Source: Cryptomeria japonica (taxonomy: Eukaryota > Streptophyta > Pinopsida > Cupressales > Cupressaceae). From it: a DNA stretch of 64,000 nucleotides. The notes below the pieces were generated by a model. It did no database searches and was not told the DNA's origin. It saw nothing but the letters and a program-made list of their open reading frames with translations. Positions within the stretch are counted from its first letter, which is position 1, and each line of letters begins with the position of its first letter. The stretch covers positions 605,226,177 to 605,290,176 of the forward strand of contig NC_081405.1 of assembly GCF_030272615.1 (NCBI RefSeq), in the 5' to 3' direction. Made by a program: the position numbers and the translations under genes. Of the stretch, positions 22,461 through 33,308 are shown piece after piece.

Positions 22461-22577
22461 GCATATCATTTTACAATTAGTTGCATATCATTTTACAATT
22501 AGTTGCATATCATTAACACATATTTGCATATCATTTTAACATGTTTGCATATCATTTTACAATTAGTTGCATATCAA
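22461..22577 (+). repeat. Six-copy minisatellite, about 22-bp unit
   Basis: Copies of GCATATCATTTTACAATTAGTT start at 22461, 22483, 22505, 22526, 22547 and 22569. It lies just beyond the 3' end of the antisense gene. Confidence 0.85.
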
Positions 22578-22842
22578 AACATACATCTCATTTTCAAGAT
22601 ACATCTCACAGCATATAAAAAAAATATACATCCTACATCATACATTATATCATCTATTTAAAGAATTGCATCACATAAACAAAATAACCCAAATATATGC
22701 ATCCATGTCAACACATCACATGATCAAAAATGGTGCCATATATATATATCTCAAAAATGATCCAAATGTACAAAATGTGTCAAAACTGTGTCCAGTACAA
22801 AAGAATAACAATGATCCACAACTACAACAGAGACCATGTCTC

Positions 22843-24885
22843 TCAAGTATGACTATCCCCTGACGGAGATGGTCTCGCTCTAGATGCACCCGCCCCTGGA
22901 TCTCTAGGAGGGTCCTATCTCGATGGCCCCGTAACACCTCGGCTCTCGGACCGTGACCCAGTAGCTCGAGATCGGCTGGATCTCAACTGCACAAAGCGTT
23001 GTACTCGCCGGTCCCTGGGTACTGCCGCCTCATAGTGCCGCCTGTAATACTCCACCTCCTAGGCTCTCAGCGCCAACTCTCTCAGGGTGTCTCTCATCAG
23101 ACCACCCACCACTACTCTCTGCATGCTCGCCACCACCTCCTCCGCTCGTCCCCGTCACTCTATCTCGGTATCTCGCTCAGTGGTCAACTGAGAAATCTGT
23201 CGCCGATAGGTCAAAATCTGTGCCTGCAGCTGTTGAACAGTAATCTGCAAAGTTTGGATCTGAGAATCCTCCATATGACCAGGGACCCGAACCCGTAGTG
23301 GTACCTATGCTGGAGGAACCCCTTCCACTTGGCCTGTCCTCGATATTGGAGGTGGGAGCACATCTGTCCTCCTCCTCTGCGCTAGTCGCATAGCCTCCTC
23401 TGTACCACCCAATGCAGCTAGCACCTCCCCCACTCTCCCCTCTCCACCAGCTCCGATAGCCAATCCACCTCGCCCTCTATCTATCCTCCCTTGTTGCACT
23501 GCTCTCTCCACACCCCTATCTCCTCTCCTCACTCTACCTACCCACCTCCCTCTAGCTCCTCTCCCTCCTCCATCTCCTCCATCATCCCCATCATCTCCAT
23601 CATCTCCCCCGTCTCCCTCCTCCTCATCCAAATCAAATGATGGCCTCATCTCCTCAGGATCAGATATCCTGGCCACCGCCTGCGTAGCAAACAATTAGGC
23701 AAACTCATCTGTCATACCCGCATCCTGAATCTCCGGGGCATAGTCCCATATCTACCCGGCCAACCCCACAAACTCCTCCACTGTCACGACACTATCAATG
23801 GTCGGTCCCCAATCAGCCACATCCTACTGCCACCGTGCATATAGGTATGCTCCCTGAGGAATACCCTGCTAGTGGCCAAACTGCCTCAAAACTCGGGTCA
23901 CCATAAATCGCTCAATCACGAACGGGGTCCTCCCAATCAGGTACCTGGTCATAAATACAAAGGGCATCTCCAGCCCATCCTCCACCCACATCTCACATCC
24001 TGTATACGATCGCCAGGTAACTGTATCTATGTCATCCAGTACTCTCCTCCAGTGCTCTAGTTTGTCTAGCTTACGCTGGACAACTAGACCCCTATATCCA
24101 TAGGCATATGCACATCGTACGGGCCTGTCCCTGTCTGCTAGTGGCCTCGCTACTAGAATGTGCTCCCAGCACCATACCTATAATAATGTCACGCCACCTG
24201 ACAAACTGTCGTAACCAAGGTATACTACCTCATGCAGACCCCTGTATAAATGGGCCAGCATAGCTGACCCCAATGCAAATCTTTGCCCCTGTGTAACCAT
24301 CTCCTCCAAAACTAGCCCCCATCCCACTAAGAATCCCTTTGACCTACGATTAGGACAAAGGAATCCACCAATGAACCCTACTAGTACGGATGGTAGCGGT
24401 GCATAATCTAAGTCCAAAAACTCCTGCCATGGGATCTCATAGCCGCAGACGATATCATCTTGAAAAATATGGTGCAGTGCCTCTGTACCACCCTCCTCTG
24501 ACTGCTCGTAGGGTAGTAGTGCCCCTACTACCGGGATGTGCAGGATCCTGTAACAGTCCTCTGGTGTGACTGTCATCTCTCCTGTGGCAAAATGGAAGGT
24601 GTTCGTATCACTGTGCCACCTCTCCACAAGTGCTATCAATAGCCCCCGGTTCATAGTGAACCGAGGCATATCCAAGAGAGAAGTCAATCCACATCTCTCA
24701 ATAATGTCCAGGTCGGCCTGTGACAACCGCGGTATCAATGTCCACGGTCTGGGAAATCTCTCCCGCGACTGAACCACGCCCAATCACTCTTGTCAATAAG
24801 CAAAACAAATCCAATATCAGTTTCCACATCAAAACAAAGATATCAAAATCAAACTTACATCAACAACATGAAACAATTTGCTCAT
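22843..24885 (-). pseudogene. Antisense plant mobile domain (PMD) protein gene inside element B
   Basis: One minus-strand frame runs from 24786 to the TGA at 22843-22845 (about 647 codons) without frameshift. The N-terminal third has plant mobile domain signatures (RFTMNRGLLIALVERWH, FHFATGEMTVTPEDCYRILH near 24560-24640, GFIGGFLCPNRRSKG). The middle has FMTRYLIGRTPFVIERFMVT and VLRQFG near 23880-23960, also typical. Then come an acidic Asp/Gly tract (23560-23640), an Arg/Gly tract, a Gln-rich coiled coil (about 23170-23270) and a basic C-terminus. In-frame stops are at 24784, 24178, 23869, 23824, 23752, 23695, 23305, 23155, 23059 and 22915 (lowest base). A candidate first exon of nine codons starts at ATG 24885 and is joined through an intron. 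PMD proteins (MAIN/MAIL family) act in gene silencing and meristem upkeep, and PMD-like ORFs are known in some plant transposons. The present copy is dead. Confidence 0.82.
24787..24858 (-). other. Candidate intron of the antisense PMD gene
   Basis: On the minus strand GAT is followed by a strong donor GTAAGT (24858-24853). After an AT-rich stretch, TTTGTTTTGCTTATTGACA leads to an acceptor AG at 24788-24787. The length is 72 nt. The upstream exon ATG...GAT (24885-24859) is exactly nine codons, so the intron is phase 0 with the long PMD frame. The first codon after it is TGA, explainable as CGA to TGA like other stops here. Sense-strand genomic RNA would not remove it. Confidence 0.5.
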
Positions 24886-24921
24886 CTATATCAAAGTTCA
24901 AAATCCTATCATTTCATATCA

Positions 24922-25092
24922 CCTTGTAAAACAACTCAAGTTCTCAAAAACCATATCAAAACTTGTAACACAACTCAAGTCTCCAAAATCACATAAACTT
25001 GTAAAACAACTCAAGTTTCCCACCTATATCAGCTTGTAACACAACTCAAGTTTCCAACCCATATCAGCTTGTAACATAACTCAGGCTTCACA
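24922..25092 (-). repeat. Five-copy repeat in the antisense gene's leader
   Basis: Five imperfect copies, on the + strand, of CTTGTAAYACAACTCAAGTT at about 24925, 24963, 24990, 25033 and 25068, spaced roughly 27-43 bp. It lies between the motif array and the PMD start. Confidence 0.75.
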
Positions 25093-25285
25093 CATTGAAC
25101 TTGAAACAGAACACGCAAACAAATCATATTTTGATTAACACAGCACATTGATATCTATACATAACTTGGAAAATCGCAAATCAAAACAAGTTATATCAAC
25201 ACTCATATTGGACAAAAGCATAAAATCATGACAGACAGACCAAAACAAATTTTCCAATCGGCTCATCTTGCAAAAAAAAATTCGA

Positions 25286-25746
25286 TGCGCTAAAATAGAT
25301 ACCCAATGTGCTAAAAAACCCCCACGCGCTAGACTGCTTTTCCTACGCGCTAATCTATTTACCCTATGCACTAGACTAACTCTACGCGCTAAAATTTCCC
25401 CCTCATGCGCTACCTAACCCACCCTATGTGCTAGACTCTGTCTACGCGCTAATCTACACCTCCTAGGCGCTACCCGTTTGGCCCTATATGCTACGTTAAC
25501 CCTACGCGCTAAACCCCCTTACCTATGCGAACCCCTGCGACCCCTATGCGCTAGGTCTACCCTATGCGCTAACCTGTTGACCTGACGTACTACCCGACAG
25601 CTGCCATGCACTATTCTACCTACATGCGCTAGCCTATTTCTTTTATGCGCTATCCTATCTATTTCAGACGCGACCCCTAAAATTTGACTTGATGCGCTAC
25701 TCTAAACTTCATATGCGCTAATCTATGCCCTAGACGCGCTAAACCG
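25286..25746 (-). repeat. Array P: TAGCGCRT motif array in the antisense gene's leader
   Basis: About 21 copies of the motif occur in minus orientation (seen as AYGCGCTA on +). Positions of the closing A: 25292, 25313, 25331, 25352, 25373, 25391, 25412, 25433, 25451, 25472, 25493, 25511, 25553, 25571, 25592, 25613, 25631, 25652, 25699, 25720, 25741. Steps mostly run 21, 21, 18, so a 60-bp higher-order unit is visible. Read 5' to 3' on the minus strand the motif is identical to that of arrays B1 and B2. In the frame reading L-A-(H/R), about 150 codons contain only two stops. Confidence 0.9.
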
Positions 25747-26325
25747 TTAAACCTGAACTTTGAAATTCAAAAAAATGACTAAAAATGACAAAATGAAAAG
25801 TCAAAAGGGGGTCAAAAATGTTGACTTACTGGTGGTCCACGTGCTGTAGGTCTCCGTTACCTCCGAACGCGCTCGAAATGGTGTCTATGATACGAAATAG
25901 GCATTTTCTCTGCAGACCAAATTCTCTTTCTCCAAAGTCAATAAAGCACAAATGACTCTAATTCAAGCCCTTTTCCCCTTTTATAGGAGGAAAATGAAAT
26001 TAGGGTTAGCCAAATAGACCTGTAATATGGTCGCAGTCTCCCCTATACCATAACATTTGTAATTTATCAAGAGATGAATCAATTTGCCCACATTTCACAT
26101 GCACGAAATCATACACATCATACGCAACTCATCAAATTAAATCAAATTTTTTTCAAAATATTGATTCATCTCCCGAGGGGGCATCACACATCAAATCAAA
26201 TCTGGGGCATCATATCGACTTTTCATATCAAATCAATTTTTCATATCCACAACATCATATCGATCAAATTTTGATAGCATATCCGACAAATTTTCTTTGA
26301 AATAACATATGCACACACGTCACTT
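25747..26325. other. Promoter-side region of the antisense gene and end of element B interior
   Basis: It holds the minus-strand TATA box described separately. It also has a shared element-end block, CTCCCGAGGGGGCATCA near 26170, also in element A near 8325 as CTCCTGAGGGGGCATCA. No ORF of note. Confidence 0.5.
25978..25985 (-). promoter_or_regulatory. TATA box for the antisense PMD transcript
   Basis: On the minus strand the sequence reads CTCCTATAAAAGGGG, a near-ideal plant TATA box. It lies about 1.1 kb upstream of the candidate PMD ATG, so the motif array (25746-25286) would be in the 5' leader of the antisense RNA. Confidence 0.5.
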
Positions 26326-26340
26326 CAAAGAGGGGCAAAA
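26326..26340 (+). other. Polypurine tract of element B
   Basis: CAAAGAGGGGCAAAA directly precedes the TG of the right LTR; priming site for plus-strand DNA synthesis. Confidence 0.7.
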
Positions 26341-27808
26341 TGTAGACGTATAAAAATGACCATATTCCTAAATGAATATTTTATGTTCATTTCTCTATTT
26401 AATTAAATCCAATTTAATTAAATAACCCACATTCCTCTATTTAATTAAGTAAATTACTCAATTTATTTAAATTAAATTCACTATATCCATTTAATGAGTA
26501 AATCATTTTATTCAATTAAATCCCCCCTATCCACTTTTAATTAAATTCAAATTTAATTAAATAGTTATCCTAAATTAAATAAATCTAATTTATTTAATTG
26601 CAACCAAATTGAATTAAATTACTTTATTTCAGTTAAATCCTATTATCCCTCCATCCACTTGCAAAATCCCAAACCCTTTTCTAATCCCTTCTAGAATCTT
26701 CTAATCACTTCTAATTAACCTAACCCCTCCTCTAAACTTTGTCACATTCCTAAGCAAGAGGAGGTCACTTCTCAAACCCTCAAAGTCTTTGATAACCATT
26801 AAAGGCTTTCAACCTTCAACCACTTATTTTCTCAAAGTCTTTGATAACCATTAAAGGCTTTCAACCTTCAACCACTTAATCCCCCAAAGTCTCCAATAAC
26901 CATTAATGGTTAACTCAAACCCTCCTACATGGTTAAAACATTTGTTTTGACTCAACCTTCATCCAACCCAAGGGTCTCATCAAGCCTTTAATGCTTTGAC
27001 CATGATTATCTCTTAAATATTTGCACAAAGGTTTATACTTGGATTAACTCTTAATCCAGTGGGTAATCCTAACTTAGACTTGACCCTTAGCCTCTAGATA
27101 ACCATGAGGTCTTCTCAGGTATTCAATGTCTCCAACCCCTTCTCTCAACCCAACCCTATGTTGACACTTGTCACCATTTCATTGGTGTCAATTACAAACA
27201 TGGATCTCCAACATTCAAACTCAACCCTTGATTAAACCATTCAATCCTGACCATCCATTGCCCTGTTTTTGCTATAAATAGAGCTCTCATTCCTCCATTT
27301 TGATAATCCTTCAAATTTGTAGCATCACACTTATGCTCAAATACATTCAAGCTTTCTCATTTCATATATGCTCATCATTTAGTCTCTCTTAAATCAGGAA
27401 CTTGTCTAAATATGCATGTTTAGAATACTTTCTTTATCATTTAGCTCAATCATAGACTAATATATCATGTTAGGATAGTATTCATACTAATCTTGTCATC
27501 TTATAGTTAGTTTATTGCATTTCTAGCATCATGCATAGCTTAGGATGCATCTCATATTAAATCAACACAAAAGCATCCCTCGTTCTTACATTTGTCATCT
27601 CTAAACCATTTTGCTCAGTGATCTGAGAGCAAAAACATTGGTTTGAGGGACATTGTAAGATAGAGAACCATGGGACCAACCTTGGGAAGCTGAGTAATAC
27701 TTCATTACTCCATAGCTTGCATCAAGAAGTCCTGTGTGTGTGTGTGGACAAGTCATTTAGCAATATTTTCACATATTGAGTTTTATCAGCCCACTTTTCC
27801 CGCATACA
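26341..27808 (+). repeat. Right LTR of element B, also the left LTR of element C
   Basis: 1468 bp, matching 9692-11159 along its whole length with a few percent difference at most. It is followed at once by a primer binding site and another interior of the same family, so it serves two elements. TATA box at 27273-27280. Confidence 0.93.
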
Positions 27809-27917
27809 TTTCTGGCGCCCACCGTGGGGCCTGACCCCAAATATCAAATCGGTTTTTGAAACTAATCACTTTTGCAGGACCGCAGGAAACAGAAATCAGC
27901 GTGTGGGAAACATTCCC

Positions 27918-28290
27918 TAGTGCATCCGGCTAACAGTCTAGCGCATTCAGCTTACTGTTTAGCATGTGGATTCTATATTATAGCGTGTAAGGACCTTTCC
28001 TCAGCGCATGGATCCATCTAATATTTTCCTGTAGGTCTCAGCGTGGAAGAATACCAGAGCAGCGCATCCAGTAAATAGCATAGCGCATCTGACCCACTAT
28101 TTAGCGCGTGAAGTCAATCATCTAGCGCATGCCGTGAATAAATTAGCACGTCAAAACACTAATTTTCGGAAGAGAACCAGAACAGCACATCCAATGCATA
28201 GGGTAGCGCATCCAAAAATCAGTGTAGCGCATTGATCCTTAATTTTAGCGCATCAAGAATATATTGTAGCGCATATAGTCTGTTCTGTAG
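27918..28290 (+). repeat. Leader array C1 (TAGCGCRT, 21-bp step)
   Basis: Motifs at 27918, 27939, 27960, 27981, 28002, then 28039, 28060, 28081, 28102, 28123, 28144 and onward to about 28285. The steps are the same as in array B1, including the single 37-bp gap, so the irregularities are ancestral. More copies keep CpG than in B1. Confidence 0.9.
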
Positions 28291-28619
28291 CGCATCACAG
28301 ACAGAAAACTAAAATAAAAATTGTAATCGGAATAAAATTTAGACTTGTGGAAGTCCACCAACCTCCAGATTTATCTGACTATTTTATTGAAATTTTGCAA
28401 GGCTCTAACAATTTTCTTGCAGGTGGAGCGGGTCATTTTCTTATAGAGCAATTTCATTTTGCTGACCAAAACATCGAATTTACTTTGCTGACCAAATTTC
28501 TTTTCATAGATCAGAAAATCATTGCTTTAAAAGGGATAAAATAAACATCATGTTTTGTGGAGCAACATCTCCACATAGATTTTAGCAAATCACTGAATTG
28601 AAAGGATAAAATAAACCAA

Positions 28620-29260
28620 CTTGATTGTTTTGTCTTGAAAGTGGAAGGATATGCTTTCCCCTTAACTGGGTGATCAAAAATCCAGACCACTCTTACCGCT
28701 TTCTTTACTTCACACAATAAAACCTTTAGCAGGTCTGTCTTCCCAAGGAGTTGGAATCAACTCTTAAAGCCGTTTATGGCCGGTGTGAAGGGAACGACCT
28801 AAGTGGGGAATGACTTTGACGCCAAGAATTCCAACCCACTATAATCAAATGTGGAAAGTGATGAAAGTCCTTTTCAATGATTGTGTGCAGTGATTAGCCT
28901 TCCCCCAGCATCCTTGAGATACGTAAAGCCTTTGTTCTAAAGGTTGGGAAGCCTCCTGAGGGAGTTTATCACTCACGGCCGAACATGAAGCCTGATTACG
29001 AACCATAGAAATAGAAGCTTTGAATCGAGTCAGTAACCAGACATTTATAATATCATAGTGCAAGGGTGGGGAAAAATTCGCCCCCAAGATTACTCACCAT
29101 ATATCTCCAAAGATAACTACTCAACTGTGAAGCGATTCACTTTGAGTTAATTTCTTGCAAAAGGCAAAAAAACGGGTGCCCTCTAGGGGGTGACACGACT
29201 GTTTGAGCTGATGGAATATCGAGACTAGTGAGCTATAATGTTATTTATGACCCTTGATTA
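28620..29260 (+). other. Conserved leader core of element C
   Basis: Collinear with 11990-12620. The hairpin GAGTTG-GAAT-CAACTC is at 28748-28763, with the CCAACCCACTATAA block near 28830. Confidence 0.6.
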
Positions 29261-29489
29261 AAGAGTCTTTCTGAAATGTGTTATTTGTATCCAAACCTGT
29301 TAAAACATTGAGCATTTGAACACATCCTCGCAGAACATACACTTTTTGTTAGATTAGGCAAAATTGTTGTACTTTTTGTGTTGTGCTTGCATTTATTATT
29401 TCAGAAAATCATAGATCAAGCTTGAAAAATTTGCAAAAAAAATTCAAAATTCACAAAAACCAAACCAAAAAAAAAAAATCAGGGTAGTT

Positions 29490-29875
29490 TAGCACATAAG
29501 AGCAACTTCTTAGCGCGTGGAGTAATTCTGTTAGCGCATCCAAACCGTCAGTTAGCGCGTTGGTTCAAAACAGTAGCATTCCATCTTAAGGCAAAAATGG
29601 TGCAAAATCCTTTAGCGCATCAAAGACACAGTCTAGCGCTTGGAAGCAACAGCTTAGCACGTAGAGACTAAACATTAGCGCATAGAGTCCAACAGTTAGT
29701 GCATCACAGACCCAGGATAGCGCATAGATTTTTCAACAGTTGAAAAAATAACTTTAATAGTCCAAAAACTTTAGCGCGTGTCTGGAGGTAGCCTAGCACG
29801 TGTGGTTATTATTTTAGCGCATCAAGGAATTTCAGTAGCGCATGTAGACTATGTTCTAGCGCATGATCAAAAACA
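29490..29875 (+). repeat. Leader array C2 (TAGCGCRT)
   Basis: Collinear with array B2. Motifs include those at about 29511, 29532, 29553 and 29574, then 29613 onward to 29857, mostly 21 bp apart. It is preceded by an A-rich insert (29430-29480) absent from B. Confidence 0.88.
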
Positions 29876-30335
29876 GAAAAAAACAAAGAGCAAAACCGAG
29901 AAATTTTTTTGAAATTTTCAAACACATTTTTAGAAGCATTTTTCATCAACATCATTTTTCATCAAACCAGAGTGGCAAACAAACCATTAAAACTATTTCT
30001 CAAGCAAAATTTGTGTCAAAACGAACGTTGTCAAAATCTTAAATGAATCGTGCAATCGAAGATGTCTCTCCTATCATAATCCGGAAATCTCATCATCAGT
30101 GTCAAACAGAATCCTTTACCATCTTACGGATTTTTATCTCAAAACACTTGTTTAAAATCTTCAAATTGTCAAATCAAGTTTCCAGATCGGGAGGCTTTTA
30201 TCCATATCATTTGACATGCTTTGTTGTGAAGGGGCATCTAAAAACCTTCACTCTGATAGAGTAAGATTTGAAATTTTTAAAAACAAGAATCAACTGAATC
30301 CAAACCAATCAAAGGAAACCATTGATCACTCATGC

Positions 30336-30722
30336 ATGACTAATCCCCTTATTCTAAGAAGAAAGAACCTCTATCGTAACATCACGTTGAAGAAACAACA
30401 ACCTAGTTTTTCCAAATTCATCAAGAGAAATAAGTTTTTATACATCAATCGTCAACTCTGCAAATCTCATCGGGTATTCCTTCATCACATCAAACGTTAT
30501 ATCCAAAACAAATCTAGCGAATTTGACCAAGAACCTTTGAAAACAAGAGCATACTGTCAAAAGTCTGCTTTTAATTAAATCATAAACCGCGGAGGAAAGA
30601 TCAATCCAGCATTCTTGCCCGACGAGTGTATCACATATAACACATCTCGACTAGAACCACCAACACCCGAGCAACATATCAACGAGGCTTTTGTCCCCTT
30701 CATCACTGAAAGTTTCTACTAA
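30336..30722 (+). pseudogene. ORF0 of element C
   Basis: Same 129-triplet frame as 13618-14004, ending in TAA one base before the gag ATG at 30724. One internal stop, TAA 30576-30578, which is CAA in B. The frame is open further upstream to an ATG at 30216. Function unknown. Confidence 0.45.
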
Positions 30723-30723
30723 A

Positions 30724-32367
30724 ATGCCTGTTACTCACTCTCAAAGAGACAAACAAAGCAAGACACACTCTGAGTCTAGTATGAATCGCAGATTATCAAA
30801 TCCTTTTGAAGTTCCACCCATAGAAGAACCTAAAATTACTGAAGCACTTCTTTGGGAATGTCAAGAAAACCCTTCCTTCCAAAAAATTGTAGAAAAACTC
30901 ATGGAAAATGATAAAGAAAAATATCTATTGATGCTTACAAGCAAAGGCGTTAAACTTCCTGAAGATATAGATCCAAACATTTTTCAAACCAGATCTCAAC
31001 AATATGCATATCAAGAACAACACAGAGAAAAAGAAACTCACATACCTGAACAACATATTCCAGAGCAACACATTCCAGAACAATGCATACCAGAAATGCG
31101 TATACCTGAGCTAGAAACACCACAGAAAAATATACCATTTACTACACCTTTTCAGCTGAGAACCAATACAAGGCAAGAACTTTTCCCTCGACAAGACAAT
31201 ATACCTTTGGCAGCCCTTACTCAACAAATGCAAATGTTGCAAAGGCAAATACAGGATATGCAACAACAGACAACAGTGCGGTACTCTTTAAACGAAATAT
31301 GTCCTTACCCATTTGATAGAAGATTGAACATGGTGCCTTTTCCTCCAAACTCAGATGTTCCCAAATTTGATAAATATGATGGAAAAAGTGATCCCCGAGA
31401 TCATGTTCGAGTATTTTGCACACTAAGCCTTGAATTTGCTCATGATGACACCTATTTGATGAGGTTATTCCTCAGAAGCTTAGGAGGGCAAACTATGGAA
31501 TGGTTATCCAAAATTTCACCACCTGGCAGATCATTTGATGAATTGGTTAACAAATTCATAACCTACTATTCCTACAACATCCAACATGCCATAACCATGT
31601 TAGATGTTTGCAACACCAAACAAAAGAACAACGAAACATTCATGGTGTTCCTTCAACGCTGGCGATGCATGGTATCATGATATCCTCAAGATATTCCCAA
31701 AAAGGAGAAAATGGAAATCTTCATTGATAACTTGAATGGCGAAATGAGTTACAGACTAAAACTTCAATGCATACCATCTTTCGCTAAATTGATTGAAAAT
31801 GGCATTCAAGTAGAAGAAGCCTGTGTCAAAAAGGGAACACTCAAATTCTACAAGGAAGGAACAAACTCATCAAACTACAATAACCAGAACAACACCAATC
31901 TTGACAAATCTCGATTTTGGACCCGAAACAAAAACGAAGGCAACAATGAATCATATGATCCCAAATCTAAGCAACCAATGCTTACATTATCTGGAAATCC
32001 TCAAAATACGAAAAATCCTAAAAATTCTACTCCCAGTGCTAACACATATGCACCAACCAATGATCAAGGACAACTCAACACAAACAATACCAATGATACT
32101 CAAAGCAAAAACATGAATCCAGGACCTAACAACAATTCATGCAACAACACAAAAAATTTCCAAAAGCGTATCTTCACACCACTGGGACAATCATTAGAAT
32201 CCACATTTAGAGAACTTTTGGCAAACAAGATTCTTTCTTTGCCTCCCATCAGCAACTATGAACCCCCAATCAAACCACCTTGGTGGAATGATTCACACTA
32301 TTGTGATTTCCATCGCAACAAGGGTCATAGAACAAACGAGTGCATGAGATTGAAACATATAGTATAG
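30724..32367 (+). pseudogene. gag: Gag of element C
   Basis: Open for 318 codons from ATG 30724 to the TGA at 31678-31680, then open again to TAG 32365-32367. It shows the IPEQH repeats, the Gag core with MRLFLRSLGGQTMEWL, and the C-x2-H...H-x4-C motif near 32300-32345. The TGA at 31678 is CAA in element B; both can derive from an ancestral CGA. The TAG at the end of Gag is the only nonsense codon shared with B in the compared region. Confidence 0.85.
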
Positions 32368-33308
32368 GACATGATTGATCGAGGTGACTTAACGGTGGAT
32401 GGTCTAAAAACAAATGGTGATCACGATGCCTTCAAAAATCCTCTCCCAAATTACAACAAAGATGGAGCATCAACTTCAAATGATACACGCGGAGCTCGTA
32501 TTAATCACATCTACAATAACACAATCAACCACATATCAGCTGAAGATCATCAAGTCAATGTCATCACCATTCGAGATCGGCATGAGTCTGTCAATGTAAC
32601 AACCCGAACTCAGAAATATGTCTTAAAGGGACATACTGCACCTACAACTACCACACCAAAAATCCAATATGACTTGGTTAGCCAACTACACAAGACTCCA
32701 GCTCAGATATCTATCTTGGAATTATTGAAACTATCACCAAAGCACAAAGACATATTGGAGCAAGTGCTATTGGAAACAAATGTACCTCAAAATCTAGATA
32801 CAGACAGATTTCAAGCCATGGTCGCCCATATGACAGGACCTCATAACCTCACCTTCTCAGAGCATGACAATACTTCCTTGAGTCATCCACATAATACTCC
32901 TCTCCACATTGAAGTAATTGTTTGCAAACACCGAGTAAAAAGAGTTTTAATAGATGGAGGAGCCGGACTTAATATATGTACTTTAAAGATTATCCGTGCA
33001 TTAGGCTTCTCAGAAGAATCTATTGATCCTTGCAAAAAGATTACCATAAAAGCATATGATGATGAGGAAAGATCCTCTAAAGGAATAGTGATATTACCTA
33101 TTCAAGTAGGACAAGTACAAAAGGATACTATATGTCAAGTCTTAGATATTGATCTAACCTACAATATCTTGTTAGGATGACCCTAGATACATGAAATGCA
33201 AGTTGTACCTTCCACAGATCACCAGTGTGTCAAGTTTCCTTATGATGGACAAGAAATCTCCATATCAACTGATCATAATCCATTCCAACATTGTAACACA
33301 ATGGGGGC
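32368..33308 (+). pseudogene. pro: Protease of element C, truncated
   Basis: Open from 32371 to 33180. It contains the protease centre LIDGGAGLNI near 32945-32975 and the DLTYNILLG block. Two stops (TGA 33178, TAG 33184) replace Arg and Trp of element B's GRPW. Homology ends at 33308. Confidence 0.83.

Larger units (their letters stand above)
9692..27808 (+). mobile_element. Element B: 18.1-kb Tat-lineage Ty3/Gypsy retrotransposon with antisense PMD gene
   Basis: Two LTRs of equal length (1468 bp) enclose 15.2 kb. In order: primer site, leader with two motif arrays and a conserved core, small ORF0, gag-pol in a single frame (Gag, protease, RT, RNase H, second RNase H, integrase), a spacer with a minisatellite, an antisense plant mobile domain gene with its own leader, polypurine tract, LTR. 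The second, archaeal-type RNase H after the first is the hallmark of the Tat lineage. In the first 320 bp I count about seven LTR differences, so the insertion is fairly young in spite of many nonsense codons. Confidence 0.88.
27809..33308 (+). mobile_element. Element C: truncated second interior of the element B family
   Basis: It starts with the primer site at 27813-27831 and runs collinear with 11160-16590 of element B through leader, ORF0, gag and protease. Homology stops at ATGGGGGC (33301-33308), where B goes on with the protease-RT linker. No 3' LTR follows. No 5-bp flanking repeat is seen around the shared LTR. It could come from unequal recombination between two copies, followed by a deletion. 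Confidence 0.87.

Noticed and set aside
22461-22577. Possible CRISPR-like array
   Set aside because: Units are head-to-tail without unique spacers, and the DNA is plant nuclear.
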